Positions 32,690 through 40,749 of a stretch of 45,301 nt of DNA are shown here, one piece after another. The translations under genes were made by a program, and so were the position numbers. Below the pieces are notes generated by a model. The model had not been told where the DNA came from, did not search any database, and saw only the letters and a list, made by a program, of their open reading frames with translations. How positions within the stretch are numbered: position 1 is the first letter of the stretch; the number at the start of each line of letters is the position of its first letter. Source of the DNA: ZC4RG35 sp041747855 (GTDB lineage Bacteria; Actinomycetota; Acidimicrobiia; Spongiisociales; ZC4RG35); assembly GCA_041747855.1 (NCBI GenBank), contig JBGTEJ010000034.1, positions 1 through 45,301 on the forward strand. Direction: 5' to 3'.

Positions 32690-33264
32690 GACTCCATCTC
32701 TTCATTGGGGAGCAATCCTCGCTGTCTTGCGTATTCCCACAACGCCTTCTCCATCGCCTTTCTTCCACGGTGGAGCCGGGACATAACGGTACCGATGGGG
32801 ATGTCGAGGATCTCGGCTATCTCCTTGTAAGAGAAACCTTCGAGATCCGCGAGCAACACGGGGATCCTGAAATTCTCCGGAAGGTCCTCGACCGCCTTCT
32901 TGATGTCCGCCTCGAGGAGACCATCGAGGACCCTGTCCTCCGTGGTCCGCGCCGCTTCCGCGGAGTCACCCGACCCGATCCGACGGTACAAGTAGAGGTC
33001 CTCGACATCGCCAAGTTCGACTTCGTGGGGACGACGGCTCTCCCTCCGGTAGTTGTTGATGAAGGTGTTGGTCAAGATCCGGTAGAGCCATGCCTTGAGG
33101 TTGGTGCCCTCCTCAAAGGTGTGAAATCCCCTATAAGCCTTCAAGAAGGTCTCCTGCACGAGGTCCTCGGCATCAGAAGGGTTCCTGGTCATCCGCAACG
33201 CGGCGGCGTATAGAGGGCGTGCGTATTCCAGGGCGTCCCGTTCGAAAGTCGCCTGGTCGGCCAT
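32686..33264 (-). CDS. ECF RNA polymerase sigma factor, SigR/SigH-like
   Basis: 192 aa from ATG 33264; the frame is open for another 240 codons upstream, but that part is antisense to the oxidase gene and is rejected. Sigma-2: PLYAAALRMTRNPSDAEDLV, then QETFLKAYRGFHTF and LKAWLYRILTNTFINNYRR. Sigma-4: DLPENFRIPVLLADLEG with FSYKEIAEILDIPIGTVMSR. Together with the RsrA-like partner it belongs to the thiol-oxidative stress group (SigR/SigH/RpoE). I searched the upstream 130 nt for GGAAT-N18-GTT and found none, so autoregulation is not visible here. Start is 127 nt from the divergent multicopper oxidase. Confidence 0.94.
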   Translation of the reverse strand: MADQATFERDALEYARPLYAAALRMTRNPSDAEDLVQETFLKAYRGFHTFEEGTNLKAWLYRILTNTFINNYRRESRRPHEVELGDVEDLYLYRRIGSGDSAEAARTTEDRVLDGLLEADIKKAVEDLPENFRIPVLLADLEGFSYKEIAEILDIPIGTVMSRLHRGRKAMEKALWEYARQRGLLPNEEMES

Positions 33265-33391
33265 GTGGGACGGCACGGTAGTCAGCCGGGAATCATCGCT
33301 GGCTGTTCGACGGATACCCGGCGGACAGCCCCACGAACATGTGACATTGGTCCCTAGTGGAGGGCTGGGGGTGATACCTAGGTTGGACAGC

Positions 33392-34747
33392 ATGACTCCA
33401 AGGAATGACCAATCTCCGGCTTCGATGCGCGTCTTCGACCGGCTCCTGATACTCGTGGGCTTCATCGGAGCCGCGGCGATGGCCCTGGCCATCCTCGCCT
33501 CGACCCGGCCAGCTGAGGCTGCACCAGATGGCGGGACACTCCAAACAGCAAACGTGAGGCTCTTCGAGTTCGGCATCGACGGGGACCTCCACATCGACTC
33601 GGGGGCCACCGTGCTCGTAGTCCTCAATGACGGGGCCATCCAACACAATCTGGTGATGGAGTCGGGGCTGCGGACCCGCGACCTCGACAACGGCGAGACC
33701 CAACGTCTCGACGTCGGTGATCTGAGCCCGGGCCAGTACATCATCTTCTGTGACATCCCGGGGCACCGCCAGTCCGGGATGGAGGCCACCCTGATGGTCG
33801 GCGAAGGTGGGAACGGGGGCCAAGACCACGGCGCCAACGCCGACTGGCCCGCCCTCGACCAGAAGATGCTGGACTCGATGCTCGCCTTCCCGGCCGAGAC
33901 TGAGGGTCGCGGCAACCAGCTGCTCGAACCCACGATTCTCAGCGACGGGACCAAGGAGTACCAGATCACCGTTGCCATCACCCCCTGGGAGGTAGAGCCG
34001 GGCAAGTGGGTCGATGCCTGGACCTACAACGGCATCGTCCCCGGGCCCCAGATTCGCGTGAACGTGGGCGACAGGATCAGGGTCGTGGTCAAGAACGAGC
34101 TACCGGCTGCAACGGACATCCACTGGCACGGCCTGGTCGTTCCCAACTCCATGGACGGGGTCGCCCCGATCACCCAGGACCCGATCTGGCCGGGTGAGAC
34201 CTTCGTGTACGAGTTCGACATCCGCGAGCCGGGAATCGCCATGTACCACGCCCATCTCCACGGCCAGGTGGCGATACCCAACGGACTGTTCGGCACGATC
34301 ATCGCCGGCGACATCCCCCTACCGAGCGGGCGGACCATCGGCGGTCGGCCGATCCCCGCAAACCTCGAGATCTCCCAAGAGATCACCATGGTGCTCAACG
34401 ACGCAGGGGTCATCGGGTTGAGCCTCAACGGAAAGTCCTTCCCGGCCACCGAGCCCTATTTCGGCAATGTCGGCGACTGGGTGCTGGTCCACTACTACAA
34501 CGAGGGACTCCTGGTCCACCCGATGCATCAGCATCAGTTCCCGCAATTGGTCTTCTTGAAGGACGGGTTGCCCCTCGACCAGCCCTATTGGTCCGATGTG
34601 GTGAACGTGGCTCCCGGTGAGAGATACTCGGTGTTGTTCAACCTCGCCGACCCGGGGGTTTGGGTGTGGCACTGCCACATCCTGACCCACGCCGAGCGCG
34701 CTGACGGTATGTTCGGTATGGTCACCGCGTTCATCGTCGGGGAGTAA
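33392..34747 (+). CDS. Multicopper oxidase with extra N-terminal type-1 copper domain
   Basis: 451 aa from ATG 33392. Residues 14-44 are a signal or anchor ending AEA. Residues 45-137 form an N-terminal cupredoxin with a complete type-1 site H85, C120, H125, M130 (FCDIPGHRQSGM). Residues about 175-451 are two multicopper oxidase cupredoxins: HWHG (244-247), YHAHLH (285-290), HPMHQH (376-381) and HCHILTH with M440 (427-440), giving the trinuclear cluster and another type-1 copper. Exported copper enzyme; substrate could be metal ions, phenolics or, as in related three-cupredoxin proteins, nitrite. Divergent from the oxidative-stress sigma factor. No Shine-Dalgarno is obvious. Confidence 0.92.
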   Translation: MTPRNDQSPASMRVFDRLLILVGFIGAAAMALAILASTRPAEAAPDGGTLQTANVRLFEFGIDGDLHIDSGATVLVVLNDGAIQHNLVMESGLRTRDLDNGETQRLDVGDLSPGQYIIFCDIPGHRQSGMEATLMVGEGGNGGQDHGANADWPALDQKMLDSMLAFPAETEGRGNQLLEPTILSDGTKEYQITVAITPWEVEPGKWVDAWTYNGIVPGPQIRVNVGDRIRVVVKNELPAATDIHWHGLVVPNSMDGVAPITQDPIWPGETFVYEFDIREPGIAMYHAHLHGQVAIPNGLFGTIIAGDIPLPSGRTIGGRPIPANLEISQEITMVLNDAGVIGLSLNGKSFPATEPYFGNVGDWVLVHYYNEGLLVHPMHQHQFPQLVFLKDGLPLDQPYWSDVVNVAPGERYSVLFNLADPGVWVWHCHILTHAERADGMFGMVTAFIVGE

Positions 34748-34751
34748 CGGG

Positions 34752-34823
34752 AGCCGGAGAGGGGAGTCGAACCCCTGGCCTATTCATTACGAGTGAATTG
34801 CTCTACCACTGAGCTACTCCGGC
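34752..34823 (-). tRNA. tRNA-Thr (anticodon CGU)
   Basis: Acceptor GCCGGAG/CTCCGGC pairs perfectly. D arm GCTC/GAGC, anticodon stem ATTCA/TGAAT around CTCGTAA gives anticodon CGT (Thr, ACG codons). T arm AGGGG-TTCGACT-CCCCT. Discriminator T, then CCC, so CCA is not encoded, unlike the other tRNA-Thr in this window. Located 4 nt past the oxidase stop on the opposite strand and 69 nt upstream of nothing coding on its own strand but holB, whose stop is at 34893. Confidence 0.97.
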
Positions 34824-34892
34824 GACGGGTCGAATGATAAGGGCTGGATGGGGACTGGGCTAGACGACTTCGATCCTGCCCCCCGCTCCCCG

Positions 34893-35927
34893 TTAGCTGT
34901 CACCTAACGACGCGAACAGGTTGGCGAGAACCAGCTCCCTCCTGAGGTTCGACTCGATGTCGGTCACCGCATCCAGGGCCAGTTCGGCGTTCCGCACCGC
35001 CCGCCGTGGCGACACACCGGTCAGGGAGGTCAATTCGACATCGGTGTTCTTGACCGGGCCGCCCATCTGCAGTGACGCAGCATCGGTATACCAGGAGGCG
35101 AGGATCTCCAGTCCCGAAACGAGCAAGGTCAACTCGGCACGACGTTTCGCCCTCTGCGCCCTCTCCTTGGAGAGGTCGTCGGGCACCGCATCTCCGACCA
35201 TGGGCTCCAGTTCCAGCAAGACCAATGAAGCAAGACGTTGCCCATCCCCGGGATGGGGGGTGACCCGAGTGGGAACCGAAAGCCACAACTCCCTGAAGCT
35301 GGCCACCTCGGGACGGGTCAACAGCGCCAGCGCCAGCCCCGGCCGGCCCCCGGCCACCACGGCCAGACCCTCTGCCTTCTCATCGGAAAGACCGCGCAAT
35401 CTGAGGCCTTCGACCAAATCGTCGAAGGGGACCCTGCCCACTTGGACCGTCCTGCATCGGGAAGCCACCGTCGGAGGAAAGTCGTCTTCGGACTCGGCGA
35501 CAAGGAGGAACACGATCGAGGATGCCGGCTCCTCGAGGGTCTTGAGGAGGGCATTAGCCGCCTGTTCGGTCATAGCCCCGGCCTCAGGGAGTAAGAACAC
35601 CGTGCGTTTCCCCTCGACCGGTCGCATCGAGGCCCGTCTGACCATCTCTCTGGCCTGATCTACGCCAAGACTGGCGGCCCCCTCCGGCTCCACCAGAACG
35701 AGGTCAGGATGAGAGCCGGACAAGCCGAGACGCATGCTCCTCTCCTGTCGGTCGTCGGTGGCCTCAGGGTCGGTGAGAAGGCCGGCCGCGAACCTGGTGG
35801 CGAGAAACTCCTTGCCGACCGATGCCGGCCCAACGAACAGATAGGCCTGAGCTGGCGTGGCAAGGTCAGCCTCGAGCAGGCTGGCGACACGCCCGTGTCC
35901 GATCAGCCCATCGAAGAGACCGCTCAC
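34893..35927 (-). CDS. holB: DNA polymerase III delta' subunit (clamp-loader)
   Basis: 344 aa, GTG start sharing GTGA with the tmk stop. Residues 1-30 (FDGLIGHGRVASLLEADL) and the AAA+ core match delta'. The Walker A is GPASVGKE (33-40), with Glu instead of Ser/Thr, as expected for the non-hydrolysing subunit. MTEQAANALLKTLEEP is the sensor-like block and ASRCRT the SRC motif. The cysteine-rich zinc module usually found between Walker A and HPDL is missing (DDRQERSMRLGLSGSHPDL has no Cys). Adjacent to tmk, as in many bacteria. Cytoplasmic, part of the replicase. Confidence 0.93.
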   Translation of the reverse strand: MSGLFDGLIGHGRVASLLEADLATPAQAYLFVGPASVGKEFLATRFAAGLLTDPEATDDRQERSMRLGLSGSHPDLVLVEPEGAASLGVDQAREMVRRASMRPVEGKRTVFLLPEAGAMTEQAANALLKTLEEPASSIVFLLVAESEDDFPPTVASRCRTVQVGRVPFDDLVEGLRLRGLSDEKAEGLAVVAGGRPGLALALLTRPEVASFRELWLSVPTRVTPHPGDGQRLASLVLLELEPMVGDAVPDDLSKERAQRAKRRAELTLLVSGLEILASWYTDAASLQMGGPVKNTDVELTSLTGVSPRRAVRNAELALDAVTDIESNLRRELVLANLFASLGDS

Positions 35928-36514
35928 CGAATCATCCCCATGATCTGATCCACTAGGTCTTCTACCGACGACGAGCCGTCGAGAACATGGACCTTCTCCG
36001 GCTCCGAGTCGGCCAGTGCCAGGTAGGCCTCCCGGACCCTCTCCTGGAACTCGACGCTTTCGCCTCCGATTCGATCGGTCCGATGTTGTCGGGCAAGACC
36101 CTCCTCCGGCTCGGTGTCGAGCACAAACACGAAGTCGGGAACGATCCCGCGGAGACCCGTCTCGTTGATACGTCGCACCTCGGCCACACCCAGACCCCTG
36201 GCATGGCCCTGATAAGCAATTGACGAGTAGTAGGTGCGGTCGCTGATGACCCAGGCACCCTCAGCAAGAGCGGGGGCCACTACCCGGTGAGCCAGTTCCG
36301 CCCTCTGTGCCGCGAAGAGCAACGCCTCGGTCCAATCGTCGAGGATCTCAGAGTCGAGCAGCACAGTGCGGATGACTTCACCGACGTCCGTCCCACCCGG
36401 TTCCCGGACCACCACCACGGTCTCCCCTGCGCCTTCCAATCGGGCCGCCAGGGCGGCTGCAACAGTGCTCTTGCCGCTCCCGTCGACTCCCTCTAATGCG
36501 ACATACCTGTTCAC
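35924..36514 (-). CDS. tmk: Thymidylate kinase
   Basis: 196 aa from GTG 36514, giving NRYVALEGVDGSGKST; upstream GTGs to 36538 are possible but would add unaligned residues. P-loop GVDGSGKST; DR(Y/T) motif VISDRTYYSSIAYQG; VREPGGTDVGEVIR contacts dTMP. Phosphorylates dTMP to dTDP. Short LID region (RIGGESVEFQERVREAYL) as in Gram-positive type enzymes. Coupled to holB and divergent from topA over 80 nt. Confidence 0.95.
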   Translation of the reverse strand: MNRYVALEGVDGSGKSTVAAALAARLEGAGETVVVVREPGGTDVGEVIRTVLLDSEILDDWTEALLFAAQRAELAHRVVAPALAEGAWVISDRTYYSSIAYQGHARGLGVAEVRRINETGLRGIVPDFVFVLDTEPEEGLARQHRTDRIGGESVEFQERVREAYLALADSEPEKVHVLDGSSSVEDLVDQIMGMIR

Positions 36515-36594
36515 AATGCCCACGCTAACCACGGCCACAGACGCATTATCCGTATTGACACGAGCCCCGAACTTACGATCAACTCATTCAACCA

Positions 36595-39156
36595 ATGACA
36601 AAAAGTCTTGTAATCGTCGAATCGCCGACAAAGGCGCGCACCATCTCGGCCTTCCTCGGCCCTGAGGCCACCGTCGAATCATCCATGGGGCACATCCGGG
36701 ATCTCCCCCGTTCCGCGTCGGAGATACCGGCCAAGGCCAAGGGAGAGGATTGGGCGCGTCTCGGGGTGAATGTGGACAAAGACTTCGAGCCGCTCTACGT
36801 GGTCCCAAAGGAGCGCAAAGCCCAGGTCAAGAAGCTCAAAGAGCTGCTCGAAGGGGTCGACGTGGTGTACCTCGCCACCGACGAGGACCGCGAAGGCGAG
36901 GCCATCGCCTGGCATCTGGTGGAGGTCCTGAAGCCGAAAGTGCCGGTCCGCCGGATGGTTTTCCATGAGATCACACGACAGGCCATCGAGGCGGCCTTCG
37001 CCAACCCACGTGAGCTCGACGAGCGTCTCGTCCAAGCCCAGGAGGCCCGACGCATCCTCGACCGGCTCTACGGCTTCGAGGTGTCGCCGGTGCTGTGGAA
37101 GAAGATCCAGCCCAAACTCTCTGCCGGTCGGGTGCAGAGTGTGGCGGTTCGGATCGTGGTCGAGCGTGAGCGTGAGCGGATGGCCTTCGCATCCGCTGGA
37201 TACTGGGGCATCGATGGCTCGTTCGCACCCGCCGACGATCTCGACCAGAAGTTTCCTGCGGAGTTGCAGAGTGTCGACGGCGTCCGTGTCGCCACCGGGC
37301 GCGACTTCGACAGCACGGGTCAACCCAAGGACGATGTCGTGGTCCTCGACGAGGAGCATGCCACGGCCCTCGCCGACGGTCTGTCCGGATCTGAGTTCAC
37401 CGTCTCGTCGGTGACTTCCAAGCCCTACACGCGCAAACCGTACCCTCCCTTCCGCACCTCGACCCTCCAGCAGGAGGCCGGCCGGAAGCTGCGGTTCTCG
37501 TCTTCCCGGACCATGTCGATAGCGCAGCGTCTCTACGAGAACGGGTACATCACCTACATGCGGACCGATTCGATGTCACTTTCGGAGTCGGCGGTGGCGT
37601 CGGCTCGACAACAGATCACCAAGCTCTACGGGAGCGAGAGCCTCTCGGACAAGCCGAGACAATACTCCGGCAAGGTCAAGGGCGCTCAGGAGGCGCATGA
37701 GGCCATCCGGCCGGCAGGGGACACCTTCAAGACACCCGAGCAGGTGAGGACAAAAGTAGGCCCCGATGAGGCAGCCCTCTACGACCTGATCTGGCGACGG
37801 ACATTGGCCTCGCAGATGGCCGATGCCAACGGGGTGACCGTGTCGGTCCGGCTTGCGGCGCAGGCCACCACCGGCGAAGAGACCCTGTGGAGCGCCTCGG
37901 GTCGGACCATCAGCTTTCTGGGATTTCTCCGTGTCTATGTGCAAGGTTCAGACGACTCCGATTCTGACCGGGATGACAGCGTGACCGACCTCCCGCCTCT
38001 GGTAGAAGGCGACCGGTTGGCAGTGGAGCGGCTGGAACCGACTGGACATGAAACCCGACCACCGGCGCGGTACACCGAGGCTTCCCTGGTTCAAAGTCTC
38101 GAAGAGCTAGGAGTTGGGCGGCCGTCGACCTATGCGTCGATAATGACCACGATCCAGGACCGTGGCTATGTTTTCAAGAAGGGGACAGCCCTGGTTCCAA
38201 CCTTCACTGCCTTCGCCGTGGTCACCCTGCTCGAGGAGCACTTCCCTCAACTCGTCGACTACGAGTTCACAGCCTCGATGGAGGCCGACCTAGATCGGAT
38301 CGCGGAAGGGACCGAAGAGTCCGTCCCCTGGCTGCGGGACTTCTACTTCGGAGACGACGGTCTCAAGGAGAGCGTGGCCAGGCGTCTCGATGAGATCGAT
38401 CCACGTCAAGTCGGGTCGATACCGCTCGGGGAGGACGAGAACGGCCAACCTTTGGTGGCCCGGATCGGACGTTACGGCCCGTATGTGGAACGGGGCGAGG
38501 AGAGGGCATCGATCCCCGATGACGTGGCTCCCGATGAGCTCACTGTGGAACGTGCCCTCGAGCTCATCGAGGTCCAGAACGCTGGTGCCAAGATCTTCGG
38601 TACCGACCCGGAATCGGGCCTCACGGTGTATGGGATGACCGGCCGCTTCGGGCCATACGTCCAGCTTGGCGAGCAGGAGGAGGGGAGCAAGACCAAGCCG
38701 AAACGAGCATCATTGCTCAGGACGATGGTGCTTGACGAGATCGGACTCGACCACGCACTGCAACTTCTGTCCCTACCCCGGGTCGTCGGCCAGGACGAGG
38801 CAGGTGTCGACATCGTCGCCCTCAACGGGCGGTACGGCCCCTACATCCAGAGGGGTGAGGACAGCCGCAGTCTCGAATCGGAGGAGCAGCTGTTCACAGT
38901 CACCATCGAAGCCGCCCTCGCCCTCCTTGCCGAACCGCCGCGCCGTCGCGGTCAGACAAGATCGTCCAACCTGGTCGAGCTTGGCGAGGATCCTGTGTCC
39001 AAGAAGCCGGTCACGGTCCGCTCGGGGAGATTCGGTCCTTATGTGACCGACGGCAAGGTGAACGCCTCGATACCCAAGTCGGAGAACCCGGAAGAACTAA
39101 CTCTGGAGCGGGCCAGTGAGCTATTGGCTGCCCGCCGTGAGAAGCTCGGCCAGTAG
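36595..39156 (+). CDS. topA: DNA topoisomerase I (type IA)
   Basis: 853 aa. Toprim domain: SLVIVESPTKARTISAFLG, with the acidic triad DEDREGEAIAWHL. Catalytic Tyr321 lies in YITYMRTDSMSLS. The ring-closing blocks PSTYASIMTTIQDRGYVFKK and ALVPTFTAFAVV are intact. After about residue 590 come repeats of the GRYGPYV/GRFGPYVQ type, the actinobacterial C-terminal DNA-binding repeats, instead of zinc fingers; no CxxC is present there. Relaxes negative supercoils. Beside tmk-holB as in M. tuberculosis (topA near holB). The upstream 80 nt contain TTGACA at about 36555 but no well-spaced -10. Confidence 0.97.
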   Translation: MTKSLVIVESPTKARTISAFLGPEATVESSMGHIRDLPRSASEIPAKAKGEDWARLGVNVDKDFEPLYVVPKERKAQVKKLKELLEGVDVVYLATDEDREGEAIAWHLVEVLKPKVPVRRMVFHEITRQAIEAAFANPRELDERLVQAQEARRILDRLYGFEVSPVLWKKIQPKLSAGRVQSVAVRIVVERERERMAFASAGYWGIDGSFAPADDLDQKFPAELQSVDGVRVATGRDFDSTGQPKDDVVVLDEEHATALADGLSGSEFTVSSVTSKPYTRKPYPPFRTSTLQQEAGRKLRFSSSRTMSIAQRLYENGYITYMRTDSMSLSESAVASARQQITKLYGSESLSDKPRQYSGKVKGAQEAHEAIRPAGDTFKTPEQVRTKVGPDEAALYDLIWRRTLASQMADANGVTVSVRLAAQATTGEETLWSASGRTISFLGFLRVYVQGSDDSDSDRDDSVTDLPPLVEGDRLAVERLEPTGHETRPPARYTEASLVQSLEELGVGRPSTYASIMTTIQDRGYVFKKGTALVPTFTAFAVVTLLEEHFPQLVDYEFTASMEADLDRIAEGTEESVPWLRDFYFGDDGLKESVARRLDEIDPRQVGSIPLGEDENGQPLVARIGRYGPYVERGEERASIPDDVAPDELTVERALELIEVQNAGAKIFGTDPESGLTVYGMTGRFGPYVQLGEQEEGSKTKPKRASLLRTMVLDEIGLDHALQLLSLPRVVGQDEAGVDIVALNGRYGPYIQRGEDSRSLESEEQLFTVTIEAALALLAEPPRRRGQTRSSNLVELGEDPVSKKPVTVRSGRFGPYVTDGKVNASIPKSENPEELTLERASELLAARREKLGQ

Positions 39157-39235
39157 CTAGACCCTGGCGACGCCCAGGTTCGTTCTGTGCACGATTTGGG
39201 TCCCTTTTGGGTCCCCCACAACCTGAGGTTTGCGA

Positions 39236-40534
39236 TCAGAGGACGGTGGCGGCCATCTCGGAGAGTGGGGAACGAACGGATCGTTCCAGGGTCACATGGG
39301 CGAAGAGCGGCGATCCCCGGAACTTCTCGATCAGTGCGGCCATCCCGCCGAACGGGGAGATGTAAGGGTTGTCTACTTGGGACAGGTCCCCGCAGAAGAC
39401 CACCTTCGAGTCCCGGGACATCCGGGTGAGGATCACTTTGAGAGTGGGTAACTCCAGGTTCTGGGCCTCGTCGATGATCACGAATTCACCGGTGATCGAT
39501 CTGCCCCGCAGATAGGTGACAGCCGCCATTTCCAGTTCGCCACGGGCCAACAATTCCTCGATGGCCCCTCTAGCCCCTTCGGGCCCGGCGTCTGAGAAGA
39601 GGGCGTAAAGGTTGTCGTGAACTGCGGCCATCCAGGGTGACAGCTTCTCGTTTATGTCCCCAGGCAGGTAACCCATCTCCTGTCTCCCCACCGCGACCAT
39701 GGGCCGATACACGGACACCCGGCGATACCGGCCCTGTTCGAGCACTTGTTCGAGGGCCGCGGCCAACGCCAGGAAGGTCTTGCCGGTACCGGCCATTCCC
39801 ATCAAGGAAACAGCCGGGATATCGGGATCGAGCAATTGATGAAGGGCAACGGTCTGGGCGACATTCTTGGGTTCGACTCCAAAAGCCCTCACATGAGTTG
39901 GCATCCTCTCCAACACGCAACCGGGCTCCGTCTGGATGACCCGTGCCAGGGCCGAGCGGGAGGTCCCATTGCGAAGGACAACGAACTCGTTCACCAGTGC
40001 ATTCACTCCGTCCAGTTCGAGCTTGCCCTCCTCAAAAAGACGATCGATCACGTCAGCTTCGGTTCGGTGCTCGATGACCCCCGGGTTGATATGTTCCACC
40101 GGAACGGTGTCGGCCCGGTAGTCCTGGACCGGCACTCCAAGTTGAGCACCTTTTATCCGCAGAGAGGCGTCCTTCGTCACCAGCACAGAGCCACCGAGGT
40201 TCAAGCAGGTCGCCAGGATTCGGTGGTCCGGAGTCTGGGGGTCGAGCGCGACCGGCAATCGGTCGGAGGTGATCCGATTCAACTCGATGCGAAGCGAGCC
40301 ACCGCCGGGAAGTGGCGCCGGGTCGCGCAGCCCCCCTTCGCGGGACGCCCCCATCTCTTCGAGGAGCCGGATCGCGGAACGTGCATTGGCGCCGACTTCG
40401 TCCATCCGGGTCTTCTTGCGGTCCAGCTCTTCTACGACGACGAGGGGGAGGACGACATCGTGTTCATCGAACCTGAGGATGGCACGGGGATCGGCCAGCA
40501 AGACACAGGTGTCCAGAACGAATGTGGACTTCAC
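39236..40534 (-). CDS. PIN domain plus PhoH-type ATPase (PhoH2/YlaK-like)
   Basis: 432 aa, GTG start. PIN domain about 1-140 with acidic residues D8 (FVLDTCVLL), E35/E36, D103 (TPDHRIL) and D122 (VTKDASL), an intact RNase-type set. PhoH ATPase about 215-430: Walker A GMAGTGKT (246-253), VGRQEMGYLPGDINEKLSPW, Walker B FVIIDEAQNLEL, and the last block VVFCGDLSQVDNP. PhoH2 proteins of mycobacteria unwind and cut RNA, with a small antitoxin-like protein ahead. The 215 nt upstream here contain no same-strand partner gene. Predicted cytoplasmic. Confidence 0.94.
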   Translation of the reverse strand: MKSTFVLDTCVLLADPRAILRFDEHDVVLPLVVVEELDRKKTRMDEVGANARSAIRLLEEMGASREGGLRDPAPLPGGGSLRIELNRITSDRLPVALDPQTPDHRILATCLNLGGSVLVTKDASLRIKGAQLGVPVQDYRADTVPVEHINPGVIEHRTEADVIDRLFEEGKLELDGVNALVNEFVVLRNGTSRSALARVIQTEPGCVLERMPTHVRAFGVEPKNVAQTVALHQLLDPDIPAVSLMGMAGTGKTFLALAAALEQVLEQGRYRRVSVYRPMVAVGRQEMGYLPGDINEKLSPWMAAVHDNLYALFSDAGPEGARGAIEELLARGELEMAAVTYLRGRSITGEFVIIDEAQNLELPTLKVILTRMSRDSKVVFCGDLSQVDNPYISPFGGMAALIEKFRGSPLFAHVTLERSVRSPLSEMAATVL

Positions 40535-40610
40535 CCGGCTTCGTCTTCCAGCGTTGACCTGACCAACGGCTACAGCATCATTGTTTCTGCTTTGGAATAC
40601 AAGGATCTCA

Positions 40611-40748
40611 TTGGGCTGGGCCCGGGAACTGTGGCTCGATTCGTTGGGCGTCCCCGCGGTGCTACCCCCGCCCGAAGAGGAGAAGTCGGTGAAGACTCAG
40701 ATCGGTGCGGCCAGGGCAGAGCAGCAGCGCGACGACTACTTGAAGTGA
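40611..40748 (+). CDS. Candidate 45-aa protein, unrecognised
   Basis: TTG 40611 to TGA 40748. AAGGA lies 5 nt before the TTG. Read from the start: GWARELWLDSLGVPAVLPPP, then a charged stretch EEEKSVKTQIGAARAEQQ and a final RDDYLK. By my count about 33 of the last 40 codons end in G or C, which fits coding use in this genome and is higher than in leader or shadow frames. It stops 1 nt before the convergent polX stop. An upstream in-frame TTG (40581) lacks a ribosome site. No family known; could be a small partner of nearby PhoH on the other strand or an independent gene. Confidence 0.55.
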   Translation: MGWARELWLDSLGVPAVLPPPEEEKSVKTQIGAARAEQQRDDYLK

Positions 40749-40749
40749 T

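Noticed and set aside
33265..33391. SigR-type promoter for the sigma gene or the oxidase
   Set aside because: GGAAT occurs at about 33290 on plus, but no GTT at 18-19 nt spacing.
33265..34005. N-terminal extension of the sigma factor frame
   Set aside because: Antisense to the multicopper oxidase; sigma-2 homology starts right after ATG 33264.
39157..39235. Possible terminator after topA and a direct repeat of TTTGGGTCCC
   Set aside because: The stem CCTGG/CCAGG is only 5 bp and the repeat has no neighbouring element; noted but not called.
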